64,000 bases of DNA from assembly GCA_947650365.1 (NCBI GenBank), contig OX393549.1, positions 31,233,126 through 31,297,125 of the forward strand, given 5' to 3'. The translations under genes and the position numbers were made by a program. The notes under the pieces were generated by a model, which worked only from the letters and a program-made list of their open reading frames with translations, searched no databases and was not told the DNA's origin. Position 1 is the first letter of the stretch, and the number at the start of each line of letters is the position of its first letter. Of the stretch, positions 42,999 to 54,037 are shown one piece after another. The DNA comes from Chamaelirium japonicum. Lineage: Eukaryota; Streptophyta; Magnoliopsida; Liliales; Melanthiaceae.

Positions 42999-43404
42999 AC
43001 CTAGCTGATGTTATTGCTATAATGCTGGGTGAGCTTCCTATTAAAAACTTAGCCCTGCCATTATTCACATCAAGAAAATAAAGTCTTTTTTCCAGTCTTT
43101 CATTGATAAGTTCAGAGAAAAAAAAAAACTGATCAAGTTTATGCTATAAAGCTATCTCTAGTACTGGTGTACAGCTTTCCTTCTCCCTTCTTATGTACAA
43201 AATGCTATTTGAAAGATCCTAAGAAATTTCCTGTGAGGTAAGGACACTACCATGTGAATTGGGATCGAGTCTGCAATCCTAAAAAAGAAGCGGGACTATA
43301 TATTAGAAAAATTAATGAGATAAATAAAGCTTGCTACATTAGATTGGGTTGGAGTATCATATATGGATCTAAAGAGATATGGCCGACATGGATGCTGCAA
43401 AAGT
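42999..43404 (+). mobile_element. LINE reverse transcriptase, segment 3
   Basis: Sense resumes after E1 with LADVIAIMLGELPIKNLALP, then WDRVCNPKKEAGLYIRKINE and EIWPTWMLQK, the region downstream of the RT catalytic box in plant LINEs. It ends at the AAAGT target of the solo LTR (43400-43404). Confidence 0.8.
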
Positions 43405-43734
43405 TGTGATGACAAAGATCCATAGCCAATAGCCAAGACTCTTAAGGCTGTGATACTAATATGGATAAGATGGGGTAAGGTGATCGATGTGTCCAATGCC
43501 TTAGTTAGCCCCATATCGCCTGGAGAGAAGGAGATCCATAGTTACTTATATAATTTTTCCTCTCAAACATAAAAGACGTGTTTTAAAACCGTACACAACT
43601 ACGGATCTCGTAAGAACTGCATAGTTAAGCGTACTCATGCGAGAGTAGTATTAGGATTTGTGACCTCTTGGGAAGTCCTCGTGCAAACACGTACAAAGCG
43701 GACAATATCTTATGTGCTTGGGACGGATGTTACA
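43405..43734 (+). mobile_element. Cassandra-type solo LTR carrying 5S rRNA-like sequence
   Basis: A 330-bp insert starts TGTGATGAC and ends ATGTTACA. It is flanked by perfect AAAGT duplications (43400-43404 and 43735-43739). The LINE frame runs on from segment 3 to segment 4 when it is skipped. Inside, 43600-43690 matches plant 5S rRNA. Cassandra TRIM elements of vascular plants have LTRs of about this size with an embedded 5S gene, so I assign it there. Only one LTR is present. Confidence 0.9.
43600..43690 (+). ncRNA. 5S rRNA-like sequence inside the Cassandra LTR
   Basis: The segment keeps the order of plant 5S rRNA: CGGATC near the start, AGTTAAGCGTACT (A box), GCGAGAGTAGTA and GTGACCTCTTGGGAAGTCCT (C box). 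Several positions differ from the standard 5S, and the 5' part is poorly conserved. It is not a normal 5S gene; it may or may not bind TFIIIA. Confidence 0.85.
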
Positions 43735-43739
43735 AAAGT

Positions 43740-44184
43740 ATTTTATTAATAGAAATTTTTGGGCTACCTTTAAAAATGACTTCTATCTGGAAGGATATTC
43801 TCAATATTAGAGAGGATTTGCTCAAGTGTGGTGAACTAAGAAAAGGGAAGGGGGAAGGCATTGGATTCTGGCATTCCCCTAGGCTAAGAGGAAAGATTCC
43901 AGCTAAAATTGTGGAGGAGGATATCTCATCTAGTTTATGTTAATGCTTGATGCTTTGGAGCAGAAGACTAATAGGAATAGAGGTCTATTGAAGGAAGGAA
44001 TGATTGCTACAAGAGTAATGGACTATTGAAGGAATAATGATATTGGAATCTGACTTGGCATGAGGGCCCTTCTTAGCTTTTTTATATAGAGAATTTGTTG
44101 TATATCTTTGTGACTGATGTCTATATGCTTTACTCAAATTGAGATAAGTTTTGACCTTTGAATTCTTTGTGATCAATAAAATTT
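43740..44184 (+). mobile_element. LINE segment 4 and 3' end
   Basis: Coding sense resumes with YFINRNFW and later SIWKDILNIREDLLKCG, the zf-RVT approach of LINEs. It then becomes non-coding and ends near GATCAATAAAATTT. A MITE follows directly, inside or next to the LINE tail. Confidence 0.65.
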
Positions 44185-44441
44185 GAACAATACTTGGCTC
44201 CAATTGGTGTTGGAGCAACGGTCTCCAACAATTGATGTGGCAATCAATGATTAGATCAAACCCATTTAAAATCTATAGGGTCTATTACTCCATAAGTTAT
44301 GCAGGGCCCACATTACCATTTTACGTTAAGGCTTTTTTTTAAAACCGGTCTACTTCATGATTGTGGAGTGGTCCAATTATTGGTTGTCACATCAGATGTT
44401 GGAGTCCGTTACTCTAATGCCTATTGGATCCAAGTATTGTT
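44185..44441. mobile_element. MITE with long TIRs, Mutator-like
   Basis: TIRs of about 60 bp: the left arm (44186 on) AACAATACTTGG...CAACGG matches the reverse complement of the right arm ending GTATTGTT at 44441. Both sides are flanked by AATAAAATTT (44175-44184 and 44442-44451). Long TIRs with a 9-10 bp duplication fit a Mutator-like (MULE) MITE. Confidence 0.8.
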
Positions 44442-44970
44442 AATAAAATTTACCAATCAAAAATTAAAAAAAAGAAAGAGAAGGGAAACTGCCATGTGCA
44501 CTATTCTAACTTTCTTTCTCATACCTCCTTTCTAATCGTATAATGTGTCTCGACCATAATCGTCCGTTGCATCCAGACCTATCGGTGAATTCCACTCAGC
44601 CCTCATATGTAGGCTCATAACAACGTCTTAATGAGTTCAAAACTCCTTTCTAATAGGAGCGGAGACATTCCATGATGTTTAAGAACCATTATTTTTGATT
44701 GCTAAAGTAGGATGCAAAAGACTCCTAGTGTGTCCATTATTTATGCTTGGAGGAAGTATAATGAGGTTACTCATAAGCTGGCCAGATTCTCAACCATCAA
44801 CCTTTCACATCACAGACACATGCATTAGGCTGCAGTACGATTCACTTTCAGATCGTTTGTCTTTGTGTGACTGTGATGCGTGCCGGGCCCATCGACCGAG
44901 TAGGAGGAGATCAGAACTCCGTCTCAATCAGCCGATTCGACCACTATGTCCACTAAATTTTTTTTTTGGA

Positions 44971-45235
44971 TAAATTACACATATACCCCTTGTAGTTTGA
45001 CCGATTATCACTCACACCCCTCATGCCTGTAGTTTGACCGATTATCATTTACACCCCTCATGTTTAAAACCCTACAAATGCCTCTTCATATTTTGAAAAA
45101 CACATCACTTGCACCCCCTCCAGAGGGGGTCTATGAGTATGGCTTATCATACTATAAGGGGGTGTTTGTTGGATTTTAAACATGAGAGGGTGTAAATGAT
45201 AATCGACCAAACTACAGGGGTAAATATATAATTTA
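44971..45235. mobile_element. MITE with ~65-bp terminal inverted repeats
   Basis: The left arm (TAAATTACACATATACCCCT...) pairs with the reverse complement of the right arm. Both contain TAGTTTG.CCGATTATCATTTACACC-like sequence; the right arm reads GGTCGATTATCATT. A second copy of the GTAGTTTGACCGATTATCA block in the left arm makes a tandem pair. From 44452 to 44970 I see no other feature. Confidence 0.75.
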
Positions 45236-45422
45236 TTTCTTTTTTTATTTTTTGCAATTCTTCTGTCACATCTCATTTATTCGTTCACTAAATTTCAAAA
45301 TTTCAAAAAGAAAAAAAGATAGTGGTCCCCTCCACAAGCACGTAACAACCTGTCGATGCTTTATCACAAATCCAACTCACCCTGCACTCTCGAAAGACCC
45401 GGAAAGTATCTTTTAGCGTACA

Positions 45423-45575
45423 GCTATTTGAACATACGGTACGACATATTCTTGGACATACGGCTGTGGTGTGTCTGTGGGAGCATCATCCATCGTTCAT
45501 TGCATCGTCATTTCGCACCAAGCCCTCACCACCGCAGTATGTCCAACGGAATGTCCCGTAACATGTTCAAATAGC
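45423..45575. repeat. Small foldback/MITE-like inverted repeat upstream of the small ORF
   Basis: GCTATTTGAACAT at 45423 pairs with ATGTTCAAATAGC ending at 45575; the pairing continues inwards (ACGGTACGACAT against ATGTCCCGTA). The total is 153 bp. It lies 200 bp upstream of the ATG of the small ORF. Confidence 0.6.
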
Positions 45576-45773
45576 ATTTTCCGATCTGTTACCGAATCGC
45601 TGCCAACGGAAAACCCCACCACGAACCGATCCCTCGTTTGAAATCGCATCGAGGTTTCCCTTTCTTAAGGCCGAGAACAAGGATCTCTCTGTCTCTCTCT
45701 CTCTCTCTCTCATATTGGAGACGAAAAAGGGCAAGAGAGAAGCCCTAACCCTAAGTTGCAGATCGATCGGGCG

Positions 45774-45902
45774 ATGGCGGGGTTTGAGCAGCAGGTGAAG
45801 AAGCGGGCGTACGAGGTGAAGCATCTGGTGACAAGGGGGTTCAAGGCAGTGAGCCACTCCTGCAAGCGGGGATGGTACAAGATCCGGAACATCCGAGGCT
45901 GA
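45774..45902 (+). CDS. Small ORF, 42 aa, basic peptide of unknown function
   Basis: ATG GCG at 45774 opens a 42-codon ORF with a TGA at 45900-45902. The peptide starts MAGFEQQVKKRAYEVKHLV and ends CKRGWYKIRNIRG. It is rich in Lys/Arg, has no signal peptide or membrane segment, and may form an amphipathic helix. The leader looks like a plant 5' UTR: a (CT)n run at about 45690-45709, then an AGCCCTAACCCTAA telo-box-like motif about 30 bp before the ATG. The ATG has a GCGATGGCG context. A pyrimidine-rich 3' region follows. I do not recognise the family. The first ATG of a likely transcript and high GC in an AT-rich setting favour a real gene. Confidence 0.5.
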   Translation: MAGFEQQVKKRAYEVKHLVTRGFKAVSHSCKRGWYKIRNIRG

Positions 45903-46427
45903 TCACTCCCCCCCGATCTCTCTCCGATCTTGCCGTCTCCATCCTCCCCTCTCTCTCTGTCTTTCGATGTAGATCTCCATCTGCTTCGATCTTTCGTTAT
46001 GGTCCAATAAGATCCGACACCTTCTGATCTTGTGTGATTAGAGATGTGGAATTCGTAGGTTTTCATCCCGAGCCTGCAACTTTTTTCTTTTTTCTTTGAT
46101 TAATTGGTTGCTATTATCCGATGTTCTTGATTTTTCTTTAGTTGGTATTTGCTCTCTTTTAAGACCATAAATCCGCTTCAAAACTGGTTAAAAACTTGTG
46201 GATAAAAAAAAGATCAATCCGATTTCAATTTAGATAGGTTTTGGTACGGGATGATTTATTTTGGAAGATTTGGCGTGTGGTATGGGATATCTCAATAACT
46301 ATGATGCTATAGACAAAGGCGATTTCAATCCTATATTTTATTTGATTTTGAGCATCTAAGAGTATTTTGGAATTTTTTTGTCCCGATTTATGGATTGTTG
46401 GATCTGTTGGAACCTTTGGCAATTCTA

Positions 46428-46671
46428 AGGGGGTGTTTGGTATGTGGAATAGTTGTTCCCCTTAATCCTCTTCCAGAAGAGGTTATTATCGTCAATTACT
46501 ATTCTAATGTAATTTGATGGTCCAGCATTTCGGTCAGCATAGAAATAATCGGAGTGATGTTTTTTAGTTCCCAAATCTGTCATTCCAGTAGAACAATTAT
46601 TAGCCAATATTTTCAAATCATGGAATTCAGAATGAAAATAGATTGTTTCGGAATGATGCCAAACACCCCCT
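46428..46671. mobile_element. MITE, TIR AGGGGGTGTTTGG
   Basis: The termini AGGGGGTGTTTGG (46428) and CCAAACACCCCCT (46671) are flanked by TA on both sides (46426-46427 and 46672-46673). The 244-bp interior is non-coding. The termini are of the common GGGTGTTTGG plant MITE type. Confidence 0.75.
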
Positions 46672-46689
46672 TAATCACAACTATTATAA

Positions 46690-47724
46690 TAGTAAACCAA
46701 TCACCTGATCTAATACTAATTCAACCCATCCAACCTGACTATTTTTTGATAAATTGGGCAACCTGAGCAACTTAGGCAACCCAACATGGGAAAGCATGGG
46801 TTGGGCGTCCACGGGTTCGTCGGGTTCTACCGGCAAAACGGACTGAGGTGTGTGTAAGCCGGATTGGGCATGGCAGACCCTTCAACCCGCCCAAGTCCCA
46901 CCCCTACTTTACTATTGTTTGTATTCACCAATTTTTTGGAAAGTAAAATGTTGTATTAGTAATTTACTTTACTTCAAGGAAGTTGTGCTTTACTTCAAGG
47001 AAACACAAACATGATCTGAGTTTAGATAATGGCAGCAAGGGTTGGGCTAACTCGAACCCGACGTGACCGTACCCAAGTTTTGATAGGGCTGGGTCAGGAT
47101 TTTTTTATTTTTGGGTTGGGTTTGGGTAGTAACATACCAACCCAAGATCTGGTTGGGTTGGATTAGGATTGAGGTCATGGGTTCAACCTGACCCAATACG
47201 AACCTGAGTTTATATTAATTATTAAGATTTTATGGAGGTTTTTGGTTTGCTCTACTCCGCACATAAACATCCCAATTCGGCGATTCCCAGCGCCCAAGTG
47301 CGACTGCATATTGTTGTAGATGATTGAGATTGCACAAGACTGCACGAGACGAAACCATGTACCATGCTCAAGTAGTATGATTTTTGGTCACAATTATCAA
47401 ATAAGTACTTATGGTTTTATTTCTTATGTTGAAGCTCTATCACATGTGGTAACGCTCACTTCACATAATAAAATTATGTTGTATCTAGTATAGTGGTGTT
47501 TTTGGGATCCAATCCTACCAAACCCGAAAGAGTCCGATCTAACCCAACCCTATTCGGATTGATACGGCTGGGTTAAGGCTAAGCTAATCGTGTTGGGTTA
47601 GGATTATTGTTGAATTTTCTCGACCTAAGATTGGATTGGGTTTGGGTTGATATTTTGTGACTTAGGGAAATTTTGGGATGCCTAACCTGATCCAACCCGC
47701 ATGAGTTGAGCCCTACCTAAGATA
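46690..47724. other. Intergenic DNA without supported features
   Basis: The stretch is AT-rich, with scattered GGGTTGGG and CAACCC-type short motifs on both strands (about 46790-47240 and 47540-47715). These suggest a decayed repeat. No ORF or element boundary could be supported. Confidence 0.5.
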
Positions 47725-47730
47725 AAACTA

Positions 47731-48168
47731 AGGGAAATTTTATTTCATACCCCAAAATTCTGTAATTAGCCCCCATTGCCAACAATCTTGAACACCCCCC
47801 AAATTTTTTTTTATCATACCCCATTCCTATCCCAAAAATACCCTTCCCTCTTCCACCCCACCTTGAATCCAATTGGGAAAAGTGGGATCTTCGAGCTCTG
47901 TTGCTGTCTATGGAGAAATTCAATCGGGGGGAAGTTGGATCTTCGAGCCATATTGTCGATGTCACTGCAATGACGCCATAGCCATGCCATCGCCACCGTT
48001 CAATTCCTTTCCAATTGCAGTCGATGCCCTCAAAAGGCTCTGTTTTAGGTTTTAGTTGGATGTGAGGTATAAGATAAATGACATTTTAAATTCTTTTAGT
48101 AAGTTATTGTGAAACCTGTGGGAAATGGTAGCTAGTTACAGATTTATGGGGTATAAATAAAATTTCCC
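47731..48168. mobile_element. MITE with ~38-bp TIRs
   Basis: The left arm AGGGAAATTTTATTT pairs with the right arm AATAAAATTTCCC; the pairing continues through CATACCCCA and CTGTAA segments. AAACTA flanks both sides (47725-47730 and 48169-48174). No coding sense inside. From 48175 to 49045 I see no supported feature. Confidence 0.75.
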
Positions 48169-49048
48169 AAACTAATTTGCCCTCTAAATGTGCATGTGTT
48201 TGTTTAATTGTTCATTTGTTTTTTTTTTGTTTTTGCAAGACCAACCAAGCGGTCATTGGACAGGGCACTAGATCAAGAGCAGCAACAACTATTTATTAAT
48301 TTCGTAATCTCGTGAGCATGATATCAACAGTCAGGATTCGCACGTGCAAACAAGACACAACAGTCTTCAGGAAAAGTTTGCTCCACAGTGTGCATGCGTT
48401 GAGGAGACAATTTTTTAAAACGGATTCAATAGGAGATTTTCTCTTGAGTGTGTGTGTGTGAAGGAGCTTTATAGTGAGGAACTCCCATTCACTTCCACAA
48501 TCTATGTGCTTTAAATTTGTAAACCCAAACATTTTAATGACTTCATACTCTCAAACCCAGTCATGATTGGTGGTTGTCGATCTGTGGAGGTCTTCGGCGG
48601 CAGTTGCCGGTCACCGGCGGTGGCTTTGCCCACTTTGTAAACCCAACTATTTTATTGAAACTTGAAAATCGATTAGTTATATGTGAAAGAACTTTAAAGT
48701 TTCTCCACTTGATAACTTGATGTAATATTTCACCCAAAAGCTTTCAAATATGACTGCCGTACGATTTAGTGCATTTCTTAAAGTACCACACCACTAACGA
48801 GGAGTTTGAAGTGCGACTCTTGATGTAACCAACCGCTAACATGGTACTTCAAAGTTCTCACAAATTCTTCAAAGTTTTCAAGAATTCCTCGTCTCTTACC
48901 CCCCTAATCAAAATTCATCGTAATTAATTAAATTCTAAAGTTGAAGGCTTTGACCTCAACAAAATTGGCAGATTGAGTGTATGGGAACTAAAGCCCTTGC
49001 CTTTAGTTTGCCTCTGGTCCACCTCGGTAGTTACGTGCGAATCTTATA

Positions 49049-50084
49049 GGGGCTGTTTGGTTCGCAGAATTGAGAACATTTATGTGGAATTGGAATTGAA
49101 TTCCATCGTCGGGAGTATTTGGTTTGTAGAATTGAGAACATTTATGTGGAATTGGAATTGAATTCTATCCTCGAGAGTATTTGGTTTGTAGAATTGAGAG
49201 CATAAATCATTGCCGGGGGAGATGAATTCTGCATTGGGGGGAAATGAGGGGGGCGATCAATTCCTCCTGAGGTTGGGTGGAAGTGAATTACATCCTTGGG
49301 GGTTTCCCTGGAAGATGATATTGTAACTTTTTGGATCTCTACTTTTCAGAATTTCCCCCCTCATTTTCTCCATGAACCAAAAAACTTTAGGGTCTGTTCT
49401 TTTGCAAGGAAATGGAGCAAGGAAATTAATAAGTGAGTTGAAATGGGATTTCTTGATCCGTTTCCAATGTTCTTTTACGATGAAATATTATTTCCCTCCC
49501 CTGAAATTTTTCTGCTATCAGGGAAATAAGTTTCCGCCCAAAACCTGCAGAAAATCGATTTCCCTTCTTCTTCTTCAAAACCCTAATCCCGTAGGCGATT
49601 TTTTCCTGAGCTCCAGCCGACCTCATCGACCTCCCACGAACCTCCTCAACCTCCAGCAACCTTCCGACGGACCTCCTCGACCTCCGGCGAACCTCCTCAA
49701 TCGTGGCAAACCTTCAAGCGGACCTCATCGACCTTCAATGAACCTCCTCGACCTCCGACGATCTTCCGGCGGACCTCCTCGATCTCCGGCGACCATGGTC
49801 GACTACTCGATCTCAGTCAATTTCCACAATCCAATTCCCTATTCAAAAGAATGGCAGAAATTTTGTGGTATAAGAACAATTCTGCAGAAATTATTTCCTT
49901 TATTTTTTTTTCCCTGAAAACTAAAAGAACATACCCTTAGGCAATGGAAATGAATGCCCCTTGATTTTTCCCTCATTTCTTGTGCGAACAAAACAACGAC
50001 AATTAATTTTATTTCTGTGGCAATCAATTCCGTGTAAATGGAATTTATTGCCGAGAGGCGATTCCGTGAGAACCGAACAGCCCC
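49049..50084. mobile_element. MITE, TIR GGGGCTGTTTGGTTC, carrying a nested MITE
   Basis: The left end GGGGCTGTTTGGTTC and right end GAACCGAACAGCCCC form the TIRs; ATA flanks each side. The left arm contains two tandem copies of a ~71-bp unit (AGAATTGAGAACATTTATG). The element is interrupted by a second MITE at 49390-49936, leaving a host element of about 485 bp. Confidence 0.7.
49390..49936. mobile_element. Nested MITE with TTA duplication
   Basis: The termini GGGTCTGTTCTTTTG and its near inverse CTAAAAGAACATACCC are flanked by TTA (49387-49389 and 49937-49939), as in Tourist/PIF-Harbinger MITEs. The interior holds a minisatellite-like stretch (49615-49795) of CCTCNTCGACCTCC and CCGGCGA units, which causes a long ORF. 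Confidence 0.75.
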
Positions 50085-50357
50085 ATATAGAGTTACCCCT
50101 ACACGCAGGCGTAGACGCACACATGCTACCCTTTAAATATATCTGACCCATTTCTAATTTAATCAGAATAATTCGTTGCAGCACAATACATATACATAAT
50201 TGTATTCGCATGGCAAATCTTCGCCCCATCTCTCTCCATCCATGGAAAGTCACGAAGGACGCTTAAAAGAGTTTTTGATATATTTCATCCATTTAGGGTG
50301 TATTTGGTTGCCAAGAAATTATAGGAAAGGAAAAGAAAGTTTCTTTTCTTTTTTATC

Positions 50358-50528
50358 AAATTATGCATTTTTTTTTGTGCAGGGGGGCCGACGTTTCACC
50401 CCAAGACCCCCAGGAGCCGCCATAGTCTAGCTGGAAGCAACACTATAAACATCGCTAGTCCGTCGGAAGCAACAAAACCCCAACCACAAACGCCACAGTA
50501 GCAGACAACATCGCTACCCTGGTGGACC

Positions 50529-50582
<54 letters not shown>

Positions 50583-51183
50583 AGCGGGGACACAACAACA
50601 TCGCCACCCAGGCAGAGGTGCCACAGCCTGGCGCAAAGCCACGCATACCGGCAGAATATATGGAGAACCAACCCCTAAATTTAAAAATCAACAAAAAGAA
50701 AACAACAACAGAAACGGCTACAACAGATCAAACTGCAACGCATCCCACATCGAGCCTCCAGCTACTGCATCGAGCCTCCAGGATCCGTCCCATTGAGCAG
50801 AGGAGCAGATCAAAGAAATCCATTGTTGGAACAACTGCCACGGGCGGACCGGGGTCCTTATCTACCACATGCATGAGCTGCTGCCCCGCAACTGACCGAT
50901 GACTGTCGTACCGAGCAAGAGAAGTCCATACAATCCCCGGAGGAGACGAGCATAAAACCACCGCCGTCACCGGCGTCGGTAGAGCCGGCCAACCAAAACC
51001 CTATAGAGGGGAGGGGAAGAATGACCCAATATAGACATGGGGAGGGAAGGGGAACCAAATCCGACCCCAGGGGAGCAGATCCATCGAAGTCTTGGTCTCC
51101 TCGGTGCTGCAAGCGGTCACCGAGGAGGCCAAGAGGGCGATCGCCAAAACCCTAAACCAGGGGAGAAGGGGATCCGATTAAAA
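50358..51183 (-). mobile_element. Retroposon E2, related to E1
   Basis: The insert starts with a T-run (about 50371-50380) and shares with E1 the GAGGTGCCACAGCCTGGC block. The right end (minus-strand 5') has a GGTTTTGGCGATCGCC-like sequence comparable to E1's right end. A short duplication (AAATTAT) flanks it. A (CA)n microsatellite lies inside at about 50529-50582. No intact ORF. Confidence 0.55.
50529..50582. repeat. (CA)n microsatellite
   Basis: About 26 uninterrupted CA dinucleotides; the ORFs on both strands through it are artefacts. Confidence 0.97.
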
Positions 51184-51884
51184 TTATAATCTTCCTTGAT
51201 CATGCATGGTTATTCGGATGAAAATTTTATCGTGGGGTTATTAGCCCTTTGTAGATCCAGTCGGTAAAATGGATGACAGTTTTTGGTCCAATCTCTGATT
51301 GCTCTAAAATTTTACGAGCACGTAAATGTCTTCGTTACGGACATCCTCAAACTTGAATTGTGTCAATCCGACCTGTAGATCTCCCGAAACAATTAAAACG
51401 GCGGAGCTGTTCTGCTGTAGATTTCTAAACAAAAATTACTGCACATTGGCGATCAACCTCCTTGCAATCTTCAGCCACGTGTTCCTCGCGTCGCTCAAGA
51501 ATCGGCCCGGTGGGAAGCCTTCCTTGCAATACCTAGGGAGATGGAGAGCTTCCTTGGATTAAGGTTGATCTCCAAGATCAAACCCTCACACCCGAGAGAG
51601 AGAGAACGAGAGATAGGAGATGGAGGGGGCGGCTAGGGCTTGCACAGGCATGCATGGCCGGCCCCCTCTCTCCCCTATCCCTTTTATAAGCCTTTGAACT
51701 AGTCAAGGTTGGCCCCCCCTCCCTATCCTCTTTGTGTTGGACGGATAAATAAGGGGGGCGGTTAGGGTTTGACCCGGTCAAAATTTATTCCCTTAATTCT
51801 CACTCTAAGTGATGGTGGCACATGTCCGGGGTGCCTAGGGCACCCCCATGGTTATTTAATCCAATACTCACTTATTATTAAAGC

Positions 51885-51937
<53 letters not shown>

Positions 51938-52930
51938 CAATAATAATAATTTCCTCAGGATCACATACTAGTCTCGAGTCGCTTTGGACCGTAGTTGGGA
52001 TCACCTAGGGTCTTCTAACGCAGCTCCAACCTAAATGTGAATATACCGACTAAACTCTTTAGCCATATTTGCATATTCGATTAATCATCACTAATTCCAC
52101 TATATGGTGATGATTGTACTCCAGGTCAGAAAGACAATATCTAGTCTTACAGATTATAATATTGTCCCTCCACCTTAATACATTCGTAGTCACCACCGTT
52201 TCACTTTTAATGAGTTGTCTAACCAGTTGGTGCTATATCTTATACTCCATTATACATGATCTTCATATTTGATCATCCTTCTTGTCAGTGAACTCTTCAC
52301 AGATGAGGACTACGCAGTTTTACTAATGAACAAACTTGAGATCAACTAATGGGGATATATATGAAGGTCTCCTTTATAGGTGGATAGATTCCTTCTTGAG
52401 ATCTAGAGTTTCCCGTAACCCTAACTCAGTCACCCAAGATATCCAGGTGTTGGCTCTTAGGACCTCACTGATTGATAAGTCAAAGTAATTGGGCCAAACC
52501 TCGAAGTTTGCTAGTCTCTCAGGATTGAGAGCAAGTCAACTTGTGTAAGTAGTGAAAACCCATATGAACATGACAGTACAAAGGTGTCATTGGGTTTACT
52601 CACGATCCATCAATGCATCTCATGCACTAGCATCTTTGACCTGGAATCATACATTCCAATGGCTAGAGATTCACCATCCCTGTCAGAGTCAAAGATAGTA
52701 CAATTTGCCTAATGAGGTGTCCACTCTCATTATAAGCTGTGATTAGTTTGAAGTGATTATTACCAATAGCTCATATCTCTCTTTGTATGAATCTTATCTA
52801 TACAAATAAGTCGTATCTTTAATCACTTACGGACTACATGGTTAACCATTCATCTCATGAACATATTATAATACTATATCGATTAATAAATTACTGAGGA
52901 AAAACATAAAACATTGTTTGAGGTTATACA
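51184..52930 (-). repeat. LTR of a Ty1/copia element (copia-1), left boundary uncertain
   Basis: The right end is TTATACA at 52930, followed inside by the polypurine tract (minus: GTGGGAGATTGCTAGGGT) and copia pol. A minus-strand TATA box (TATAAAAGG) lies at about 51678-51690, followed by a GA-rich leader. The left end could not be fixed: E2 may have inserted into this LTR. A (AT)n run lies at 51887-51935. Confidence 0.65.
51887..51935. repeat. (AT)n microsatellite
   Basis: About 24 uninterrupted AT dinucleotides inside the copia-1 LTR. Confidence 0.97.
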
Positions 52931-52954
52931 ACCCTAGCAATCTCCCACTTGCAC

Positions 52955-54037
52955 TCACAACCAATCTGATACACATTTAACCCCCATCCTATCGACATAA
53001 AAGTCAAAGGCCTTTGCAGGTAATGCTTTAGTAAAAGGATCTACGAGGTTCTCTGCTGATGCTATCTTGGTTACCAAAACGTCTCTACGTTTCTCAATAT
53101 CCTTGAGAAGATAATATTTTTTCTCAATGTGTTTAGCTCCCTTGTATTTCTTTGATTTTTTGCTCTGAGCAACAGCCCCACTATTATCACAGTAAAGTAT
53201 AATGGGCATCTTTGCTGCATGCACTACCTCCAACTCTTGAAGGAAGTTTTTCAACCATACTACCTCCTTGGTTGCTTCGCATGCTGCCACGTATTCAGCT
53301 TTTGTAGTTGAATCCGCAATGCATTTCGGCTTGATGCTTCTCCAGCTAACGGCACCACTCCCCAGACTAAATACATAACCCGAAGTTGACCTCCTTTCAT
53401 CCATATCAGACATAAAAGTCTGAATCGGTGAAACCAACAGGAACTAAGTCCTCTCCGTCAAAAACCAGTATATTATCTCTAGTTCTTCTCAAGTACTTGA
53501 GAATATGCTTTTACGGCGGCCCAATGTAAGATACCTGGATTAGACTGATATCTGCTAAACATGCCTATGGCAAAGCAGATATCATGTTTTATGCAAAGCA
53601 TCACATACATCAAAATTCCCAATGCTGAAGCGTATGGGATGTCCTTCATACGATCTCTCTCCTCTTGTGTCATAGGATATTGTTTCTTGGGATAATACTA
53701 TTCCATGCCTAAAGGGAAGGAGTCTCTTCTTGGAATTGTCCATTGCAAACCGTACTAAGACCTTGCCTATATAGGAAGCCTGGGAGAGACCTAACATCCT
53801 TCTTTTTCGGTCTCGGAAAACTTTGAGTCCTAGGATATAGCTGGCTTCTCCCATATCCTTCATATCAAAATTCTTGGCCAACCAGATTTTAATAGTTGAT
53901 AATTATCCTACATCGTTTCCGATAAAGAGTATATCATCAACATACAAAATAAAAAAAATCATCACACTTCCTGCATGCCTCATGTATACACATGGTTCAT
54001 ACTGACTTTGACTGAATCGAAAGAACTTCACAGTTGT
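52955..54037 (-). pseudogene. Ty1/copia RT C-terminus and RNase H (copia-1)
   Basis: The frame at 52955-53437 is a full copia RNase H end: DERRSTSGYVFSLGSGAVSW, DSTTKAEYVAACEATKE, YCDNSGAVAQSK, HIEKKYYLLKDI and DPFTKALP. The frames at 53479-53673 and 53582-53881 carry the RT end (FDMKDMGEASYILG), and a VDD-type catalytic box reads near 53930. Sense is lost at about 54037, where an unrelated plus-strand LTR fragment begins. Gag, protease and integrase are missing. Confidence 0.85.

Noticed and set aside
49372..49917. 181-aa plus-strand ORF
   Set aside because: It lies inside the nested MITE and is driven by its minisatellite.
50396..50902. Cys/Val and Thr/His repeat ORFs
   Set aside because: Direct translation of the CA microsatellite.
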